A DNA stretch of 64,000 bases, taken from the NCBI RefSeq assembly GCF_003337375.1, contig NZ_QPJD01000023.1:16006-80005 (forward strand), given 5' to 3'. Under the pieces are notes generated by a model, which was given only the letters and a program-made list of their open reading frames with translations, did not search any database and was not told the origin of the DNA. Below, one piece after another: positions 58,579 through 64,000 of this stretch. This stretch comes from Paenibacillus prosopidis (GTDB taxonomy: Bacteria; Bacillota; Bacilli; Paenibacillales; Paenibacillaceae). Positions within the stretch are counted from its first letter, which is position 1. Every line of letters starts with the position of its first letter. A program made the translations under genes and the position numbers.

Positions 58579-59190
58579 TTAATCAATATTTTTTGTTAAA
58601 GACTCATTTGTTGTATTAACTAGAAGCGTATTACTGTTATTACCTATTTGCTCCAAAGTAGAGTACCATAATCGGTATGAATCGTGAGCAATATAATTGA
58701 CTTCCCGGATCTTACTATTGTAATTATTCTTTAGACTAATATTCTGAATAGTCGGGTCTGTAACAACACCCAAAATTAGAGACGGTGTAGTTTCCTCATC
58801 ACTCGGGAAAATTTCATATGTGTAACCAGCTTTATCGTTTCCAATAAGATAAGCCTCAATACTTCCGTACTCACCGCTATGTCCTTTTGTCCACTTGGAG
58901 AATGTTTTTTCAAAGTAAGCAAATCCAACATCTGTTTTACTAAGATCATATTCGTCGGACGGGCTCAAAGGGATATCTAAATAAAATACAATTATTTTAT
59001 CGTCCACATTCTTTTTGTCAATTACCTTTATTTTTTTATCCTGGGACGTTTTGATTTCTTCTAATATTGTATTTTCATGTAGATCATCAACACTAACTTG
59101 ATTATTAGAATTAAATAACTTCCAAGTAGTAAACACGCCAGCTACAATTACGATCAAAACAATTATTGCAACAAGGTTTCTAGCTTTCAC
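58579..59190 (-). CDS. membrane-anchored extracytoplasmic protein, unknown
   Basis: A 203-residue protein with a GTG start 4 nt after GGGGGATAAC-type binding sequence. One N-terminal helix (about 5-23, LVAIIVLIVIVAGVFTTW) anchors a hydrophilic extracellular domain of about 175 residues rich in Asp, Asn and Ser. No lipobox Cys, no catalytic motif. The gene is distinctly AT-rich relative to its neighbours and follows a repeat region, which suggests recent acquisition. Family not recognised. Confidence 0.6.
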   Translation of the reverse strand: MKARNLVAIIVLIVIVAGVFTTWKLFNSNNQVSVDDLHENTILEEIKTSQDKKIKVIDKKNVDDKIIVFYLDIPLSPSDEYDLSKTDVGFAYFEKTFSKWTKGHSGEYGSIEAYLIGNDKAGYTYEIFPSDEETTPSLILGVVTDPTIQNISLKNNYNSKIREVNYIAHDSYRLWYSTLEQIGNNSNTLLVNTTNESLTKNID

Positions 59191-59379
59191 GTTATCCCCC
59201 TAGTCATTGCATTTTTTTGCTTCCGTACCATCTATTAGGTTATACCACTGCGAATTATCGATGTCTACTTGTCCAAAGGACCAAAAGCATCGTACTTAAA
59301 AAGCCGCACCATACCGCAAAAGGTTGCTTTACAGCTGCGCTTGCTCCAAAATCTACATTATAGAAGAGGAGGAGCTCAA

Positions 59380-60381
59380 ATGCTGCATATCGTAAATGGA
59401 GATTCCGTAGGACATAAGCTGAAGGAGGGCGCAGTACAAGGGGATATCCTTGTGTGGCGGGAAATTTACACGGAGGGTCCCGTATTTCTGCAGCCGGAGC
59501 TGCCTGACCATCTAGCCTTTAGAGGCCGCTATTTGGAGCAAGCGCTCGGTGTTCCACTGCAAGAATGGCTGAGCTCATCCGAAGCGCAGGAGAAACAGTT
59601 AGCAAGCTTTAAGCAGCATGAAGATGTCGTCTTATGGTTTGAGCATGATTTGTTCGACCAGACGATACTAAGCTGCTTGCTGCATTGGTTTGCAGGACAA
59701 GATTTGGAAGGGACGAGGCTGCACCTCCTGAGCATCGGGCAGTATCCGGGCATTGAAGTATTTCGCGGTTTAGGCGATCTCTCCGCTGAGCAGCTGGCGG
59801 GCTTGGCGGGCACCTGGCGTGAGATTGGAGAGGAAGAACTGCTGCTGGGCAAAAGAGCATGGAAAGCCTATACGGCAACCACTCCAGAGAAAATCGCGAA
59901 GCTGCTGCACGAGGATACATCTGTCCTGCCCTTCCTGCACAATGCTTTCCGCCTCCACTTAAACCGGTATCCCTCTACGGCGAACGGGCTCGGAATTGTC
60001 GAGCAAACGACACTTGAGCTGCTTCTCGAAGGCGTTGACCGACCCTTGCACTTATTTCAGCAAACAGGCGATAAGCTGCACGAGCTCGGCATGGGCGATC
60101 TTCAATATTGGTCTTGTCTCAAACGATTATCGCAGGCTTCACATCCACTGCTTACCATAGAGGGCGACGGCCTGTTCCCTGGCTTGCATGACTCTCCCGA
60201 AAGCTTCCTGCATCGGCGGGTGCAGCTAACTGGTCTTGGCTCACAATTAGCTAGCCGCAAAGCTGATTGGATTCATTTGAATGGAATAAACCAATGGTAT
60301 GGCGGCGTCCATCTCGAAGGCAATGACAGCATTTGGCGCTGGGATGCAGGGAACGCCGCGATCATTCGCAAACAAGCGTAA
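59380..60381 (+). CDS. DUF1835 domain protein
   Basis: ATG 59380 follows GAGGAGGAG by 6 bp; a 37-codon upstream extension has no site. The 333-residue product begins LHIVNGDSVGHKLKEGAVQGDILVW, the recognisable start of DUF1835, which continues with WREIYTEGPV and VVLWFEHDLFDQTIL (Asp/His-rich centre, about 85-100). The C-terminal half (about 170-333) has the companion helical region with LGIVEQTTLELLLEG and a final IHLNGINQWYGGVHL. Function is unknown in all members I know. Monocistronic. Confidence 0.8.
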   Translation: MLHIVNGDSVGHKLKEGAVQGDILVWREIYTEGPVFLQPELPDHLAFRGRYLEQALGVPLQEWLSSSEAQEKQLASFKQHEDVVLWFEHDLFDQTILSCLLHWFAGQDLEGTRLHLLSIGQYPGIEVFRGLGDLSAEQLAGLAGTWREIGEEELLLGKRAWKAYTATTPEKIAKLLHEDTSVLPFLHNAFRLHLNRYPSTANGLGIVEQTTLELLLEGVDRPLHLFQQTGDKLHELGMGDLQYWSCLKRLSQASHPLLTIEGDGLFPGLHDSPESFLHRRVQLTGLGSQLASRKADWIHLNGINQWYGGVHLEGNDSIWRWDAGNAAIIRKQA

Positions 60382-60459
60382 ACGGCTTGCGCTGTCCTTG
60401 GTTGGCAAAGCTCGTATCGTGCGGCCTGCCCAGCATCTATCAAGCAGGCTGTAACAGGT

Positions 60460-61554
60460 TCACCGCCACCACGCGGCGGTAGGATGAACAGGGGCGTCAA
60501 TAACAACGAGCTCGCCTATTTTCGGCGTCGATATGGCGACATTTCGTTCTTTAGCCGCTTTTATCGCGCGCTCAACCGGATCGGTCCAATCATGTAACGA
60601 GAGCGTAAATGCACCCCAATGAATTGGAACCAACACTTTACCCGAAACATCCAAATGGGCCTGCACCGTTTCCTCCGGCATCATATGAATGGCCGCCCAG
60701 CGCTCATCGTACTGCCCGCATTCCATTAACGTAAGATCAAACGGACCATATTTGTCGCCAATATCCTTAAAGTGAGGGCCATAACCGCTGTCACCGCTAA
60801 AAAAGATTTTTGTTTCTTGCCCCTGAATGACCCATGAGCACCACAGCGTAGCGTTCCGGTCCGTTAAGCTTCTTCCGGAGAAGTGTCTTGCCGGCGTGCA
60901 TGCCAGCTTCAATCCCTCATATTCGGACGCATCCCACCAATCATGCTCTTCGATTTTAGCCGGATCGACACCCCATCTCTTCAAATGAGGACCAACACCC
61001 AGCGGTACAAAAAACCGCTTCACTTTATCCTTCAGCTTCACAATTGAACCATAATCCAGATGGTCATAATGATCATGCGATATGAGCACGGCGTCAATGA
61101 GCGGAAGCTGCTCGATCTCGAACGGCAGCTTGCCGCTGAACCGTTTTCCGCCGATTTGCGGGAAAGGCGAAGGCGCTTTGCCGAACATCGGGTCTAGAAG
61201 CAGCGTTTTGCCATCCAGCTGCAGCAGGGCAGCAGAATGTCCAAACCAAGTAAGCTTAGGCTGCTGAACGTCTTGAAAATAAAGCGGACTGAGCGGCTCG
61301 GCCGCGATCGGCTTCGCAGGTTTTCTGTTTGGGCTCCCTATCACAAATTGGACTACTACCATAAGAGTCTCTCTAAAGGTCATATCCATTGATGTTGAAA
61401 TGAGATTCACGAATTTTTTCTTGGCATAATTTGCGGATTGGCTCAGCTCCTGCCGCTTCTCCTTCGATGGAGCCCCCCCGAAGGCCGGGTAATAAGTTAA
61501 TACCAAATAACCGATCATCAAGATTGCTGCAACGACACCAATTAGTAAGTACAT
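60460..61554 (-). CDS. MBL-fold metal-dependent hydrolase (NAPE-PLD/UlaG-like)
   Basis: ATG 61554 with GGGGAGAGG 9 bp upstream gives 364 residues. An N-terminal membrane helix (about 3-22) anchors the enzyme. The metallo-beta-lactamase core has WFGHSAALLQLDGKTLLLDP, the metal motif SHDHYDHLD, PARHFSGR, FFSGDSGYG and VPIHWGAF, as in NAPE-hydrolysing phospholipase D and related bacterial lactonase-like enzymes. Cys/Trp-rich RNATLWCSW is also typical. The substrate could be a phospholipid derivative; not resolvable. It is followed convergently by the DUF1835 gene. Confidence 0.9.
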   Translation of the reverse strand: MYLLIGVVAAILMIGYLVLTYYPAFGGAPSKEKRQELSQSANYAKKKFVNLISTSMDMTFRETLMVVVQFVIGSPNRKPAKPIAAEPLSPLYFQDVQQPKLTWFGHSAALLQLDGKTLLLDPMFGKAPSPFPQIGGKRFSGKLPFEIEQLPLIDAVLISHDHYDHLDYGSIVKLKDKVKRFFVPLGVGPHLKRWGVDPAKIEEHDWWDASEYEGLKLACTPARHFSGRSLTDRNATLWCSWVIQGQETKIFFSGDSGYGPHFKDIGDKYGPFDLTLMECGQYDERWAAIHMMPEETVQAHLDVSGKVLVPIHWGAFTLSLHDWTDPVERAIKAAKERNVAISTPKIGELVVIDAPVHPTAAWWR

Positions 61555-61672
61555 GATAGCTAACCTCTCCCCTTCATTTTTCAATTCCAAAACCGTTAGT
61601 GATGTATACGTCTCACTTCCTCTAACGTTGTATTAAAGTTTTGTAGTTTTCCGGTTATATGGATCTCTCATG

Positions 61673-61718
61673 ATTTCGAAGAACAATTAACGGGAGGATT
61701 TCCTTGCATTAAAGCAAG
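61673..61718. repeat. dispersed repeat, copy 2
   Basis: GATTTCGAAGAACAATTAAC then GGGAGGATTTCCTT and TTAAAGCAA repeat the segment at 11377-11422 with three substitutions and a 2-bp length difference. It is intergenic between the MBL hydrolase and ABC exporter genes. Confidence 0.55.
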
Positions 61719-61767
61719 GGTTGCCGCCGTTTCCGGAGTACTCCCAGATAACCGATGTAATTTCCAC

Positions 61768-61802
61768 AAAAAAACTCCCTCCAGCTAGATAGCTGGGGGG
61801 AG
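61768..61802 (-). terminator. terminator of ABC exporter gene
   Basis: On the minus strand CTCCCCCCAGCTA, loop TC, TAGCTGGAGGGAG followed by TTTTTTTG; one G-T pair. Confidence 0.85.
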
Positions 61803-61826
61803 CGTCACTTCGAACATTGTTTCTTG

Positions 61827-63569
61827 CTACGCAGATTTGTTCATTCGAAGCTGGCCATTCGCGAATTCACGGTACATCGTATGGCTCGCATACAGCTGCT
61901 CATGCGTTCCGACGCCGGTTATGATACCTTTCTCCATAAAAACGATGGAATCGGCATCCACTACCGTCGATAAACGATGTGCGATAACGACCGTTGTCCG
62001 GCCGATCATCAAATTTTTCAGTGCATCCTGCACGACTTCCTCCGACTTGCTATCCAGGTTGGACGTTGCTTCATCCAGCATAAGTATATGTGGATCCCTT
62101 AGCAAAGCTCTCGCTATCGCAATCCGCTGCCTCTGACCGCCAGACAGCTTAATGCCGCGCTCTCCGACTTCGGTTTCATAGCTGTCCGGCAGCTCTTCAA
62201 TAAAGCCGTCCGCATAAGCCATTCGTGCAGCCTGCTCGATTTCATCCTGGCTAACATCCCGGTCGAGACCATAGCACAGGTTATCTTTGATCGTTCCCGC
62301 TATAATCGGGCTTTCTTGCGATACATAGCCGATCTGTCTCCGCCACGAGCGAAGAGAAGCATGACGGATATCCGTACCTCCAAGACGAATGGAACCCGAC
62401 GTCGGGTCGTAGAACCGCTCCAGCAGCGAGAACAGCGTCGTTTTGCCGCTTCCGCTTGGACCGACGAGTGCCGTTACTTTGCCCGCTTCAATCGTTAAGC
62501 TTACATCACGCAGAATAGGCTCCTCCGGCTTGTAGGCGAATGAAACATGATCCACCTGAAGCGTCTGATTGATTTCCGATACCGTTTTGCCGCTGTCCTG
62601 ATCTTCCTCTTCCGATTCAATAATTCCAATAATGCTGTCCGTCGCTCCCATTGCTTTCTGAAATTGCGTGAAAAACTGAGAAATCTGCGTAATAGGCAGC
62701 ATGATCTGGAACAGGTACATAATAAAAGCGACTAATTCGCCCGCCGTCATTGCGCCCGACGATACTTGCACGCCGCCAAACCCGATCAAACATACGAGCA
62801 GCAGCAAAATAATAAACGATACGATCGGCGAAATAATCGCCTGCATACGCGCTTCCTTTAACCCGAAGCGGAACAAATTGTTAATACCGGTACGCCCCTG
62901 CTCAAATTCGGCAGGCTCTGAGCCCGAAGCCTTCACCAAACGAATCTCGGACACGACACGATTCACGATTGATGTGAACCGGGCGTTTTCCTCCTGCGTC
63001 GACTTGGAGATAGCGTACATTTTACGGCCAATCGGCACCATAATGAGGGCTGCAACCGGGAACACGGTGAGCATAATAAGCGTCATCTGCCAGTTCATAT
63101 AGAACAGAATCGTCAATGCGCCGATGATCGATAATATACCGGTGAAGAAGCCTGTCACATGCTCCGTAATCAGACCTTTCAAAATCGCCGTATCGTTCGT
63201 GAGACGGCTAATCGTATCGCCGGACGACTTGTTGTCGTAATACGGCACGGGCAAACGCAGCAGCTTGCTCCATAACCTTTCGCGGATCGATGAAACAATT
63301 TTATTTCCGCCGTAATGAAGCAAATACACCGATACGCCGCCTGACACAACCTGAGCGATAAAAGCAGCGCCCATACCAATGATTTGCCCTGTGCTTAACG
63401 AGCCGAACGAAAACCCGTTAACTAAGTTTTTTGTGAACAGCGGAATGGTCAGTCCAACCAACGTAGTTACGACACTAAGAATAACAGCTACAGCCAGCAG
63501 TGCCTTCGGCGGGTTCGTCTCCATAATGAGCGCGATGAAACGCCGGACATTACTGTTTTTATTTTTCAT
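61827..63569 (-). CDS. ABC-type multidrug exporter, fused permease-ATPase (BmrA-like)
   Basis: ATG 63569 lies 9 bp behind GGGAG and gives 580 residues, the usual half-transporter length. Six helices (about 20-320) precede the ATPase domain (about 340-570) with Walker A GPSGSGKTT, Q-loop YVSQESPI, signature LSGGQRQRIAIARALL, Walker B ILMLDEATSNLD and switch His in IAHRLST. The sequence is close in style to BmrA/LmrA, homodimeric exporters of hydrophobic drugs. Single gene with its own terminator; substrates unknown. Confidence 0.92.
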   Translation of the reverse strand: MKNKNSNVRRFIALIMETNPPKALLAVAVILSVVTTLVGLTIPLFTKNLVNGFSFGSLSTGQIIGMGAAFIAQVVSGGVSVYLLHYGGNKIVSSIRERLWSKLLRLPVPYYDNKSSGDTISRLTNDTAILKGLITEHVTGFFTGILSIIGALTILFYMNWQMTLIMLTVFPVAALIMVPIGRKMYAISKSTQEENARFTSIVNRVVSEIRLVKASGSEPAEFEQGRTGINNLFRFGLKEARMQAIISPIVSFIILLLLVCLIGFGGVQVSSGAMTAGELVAFIMYLFQIMLPITQISQFFTQFQKAMGATDSIIGIIESEEEDQDSGKTVSEINQTLQVDHVSFAYKPEEPILRDVSLTIEAGKVTALVGPSGSGKTTLFSLLERFYDPTSGSIRLGGTDIRHASLRSWRRQIGYVSQESPIIAGTIKDNLCYGLDRDVSQDEIEQAARMAYADGFIEELPDSYETEVGERGIKLSGGQRQRIAIARALLRDPHILMLDEATSNLDSKSEEVVQDALKNLMIGRTTVVIAHRLSTVVDADSIVFMEKGIITGVGTHEQLYASHTMYREFANGQLRMNKSA

Positions 63570-63920
63570 CCTCAATCACTCCCAATGGTCTAATCTCTAT
63601 TCTCTCCACTACATTTCTTACTTTACCTCTCCTGTTTAAACGTAATTTAAACGCGGAAGGTAGCAAAAACTTATGCCCTCTCTAGCAGCGCAGTCACTTA
63701 TTGTCGTAAGGGACGTCCGGCCATAGCGGTAGCGGTAAATAAGGGCGTTACCCTGAGCTACTAGCAGCTTCCATAAAGAATAACGGACTTGAATGGTCTT
63801 ATTCTATCTAGTTGACCAGTGCATAGGTCCGTTTCCCCGCTTTAACGCCCATTTTTTCCGTTATATTCGGCAAAGAAGGCTGACTAGCAGCCATAACACC
63901 TATATTGATGCTAGCATGGA
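63570..63920. other. intergenic region without recognised gene
   Basis: No supported ORF. It contains short G- and C-rich inverted repeats, for example TAAGGGCGTTACCCT around 63737-63752 and AATAACGGAC/GTTATATTC-type pairs around 63778 and 63861, of the kind found in lineage-specific intergenic repeats, but I could not define a unit. Confidence 0.4.
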
Positions 63921-63924
63921 AAGT

Positions 63925-63979
63925 GGACACCTCATTGGAAGCACTAGATAATAAACAATAAGGAACAGAAGAGGTGTCC
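63925..63979 (+). other. inverted repeat sequestering a ribosome binding site, possible IS left end
   Basis: GGACACCTC (63925-63933) is the exact complement of GAGGTGTCC (63971-63979). The second arm contains the GAGG binding site of the ORF at 63983. RBS-hiding hairpins near the left end are a known feature of many insertion sequences. Confidence 0.45.
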
Positions 63980-63982
63980 GAC

Positions 63983-64000
63983 ATGAGTGAGAACAGACAA
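63983..64000 (+). CDS. start of an ORF cut by the window edge, possibly a transposase
   Basis: Only MSENRQ is visible. ATG 63983 is 8 nt behind GAGG. The preceding segment GGAAAGTGGACACCTC looks like an insertion-sequence terminus (IS3-like), and short basic N-termini of this kind are usual for OrfA proteins, but six residues cannot identify the gene. Confidence 0.35.

Noticed and set aside
1..64000. tRNA, rRNA or prophage genes
   Set aside because: No cloverleaf-like or rRNA-like sequence and no phage structural genes were recognised on either strand.

Overview
The window looks like chromosomal DNA of an endospore-forming Gram-positive bacterium of the Paenibacillus type. Evidence: a tricistronic-plus germination receptor operon (GerA/GerC/GerB with a small D-like subunit), two YheC/YheD ATP-grasp spore proteins, futalosine-pathway menaquinone genes, KimA and Ktr potassium transporters, strong AGGAGG ribosome binding sites with many TTG/GTG starts, CcpA-type and MhqR-type operators, and a very large modular pectin-degrading enzyme. 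Base composition is balanced (neither AT- nor GC-extreme). I see no rRNA, tRNA, CRISPR array or prophage. About 60 genes are supported.

Layout. 1-9.4 kb (+): end of a multicopper oxidase, small membrane and unknown proteins, a DUF421 protein, a PAS histidine kinase, a 7TM-GGDEF diguanylate cyclase, a Ktr-type K+ channel subunit, and mqnB-mqnD. 9.5-11.5 kb: an operon of a repeat-containing unknown protein, an ECF-like sigma factor and a small protein, preceded by an ECF-type promoter, followed by a 199-bp MITE-like insertion, a dispersed repeat and a cluster of DnaA boxes. 11.5-18.4 kb: ArsR/SRPBCC operon with double operator, SDR, beta-carbonic anhydrase, an APH(3')-like kinase divergent from a DeoR regulator, a thioredoxin-reductase-like enzyme and a TagO/MraY-type transferase. 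18.4-37.3 kb: a 2060-residue rhamnogalacturonan acetylesterase/lyase with an upstream cre site, the ger operon, a TolB-like propeller protein, and a sugar ABC transporter with its YesM/YesN two-component system. B. subtilis has the same functional set (YesMN, sugar ABC genes, YesW/YesX lyases) in its rhamnogalacturonan cluster, so this may be a split pectin-utilisation locus.

37.4-50.3 kb: two overlapping membrane-protein genes translationally coupled to a short pyruvate kinase that lacks the C-terminal regulatory domain; old yellow enzyme divergent from an Lrp regulator; an unannotated 37-residue ORF that appears to start with ATT; orphan modA with an upstream palindrome; a BtrH-like protein next to a MerR regulator; a 5'-nucleotidase family protein; and a phosphonate-type phnD-C-E-E transporter. 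50.3-64 kb: kimA, two YheC/D genes, an Asp/Glu racemase, a compact mhqR-mhqP-dioxygenase-mhqD-flavin reductase locus with MhqR-like boxes, a 16-bp tandem repeat, a DUF1835 protein, an MBL-fold hydrolase, a BmrA-like ABC exporter, and what may be the left end of an insertion sequence at the window edge.

Most of the window is ordinary chromosome. The least explained parts are the sigma-factor operon, the truncated pyruvate kinase operon, the ATT-start ORF, the distal DnaA-box cluster and the lineage-type intergenic repeats. All assignments come from reading the sequence; no searches were run.
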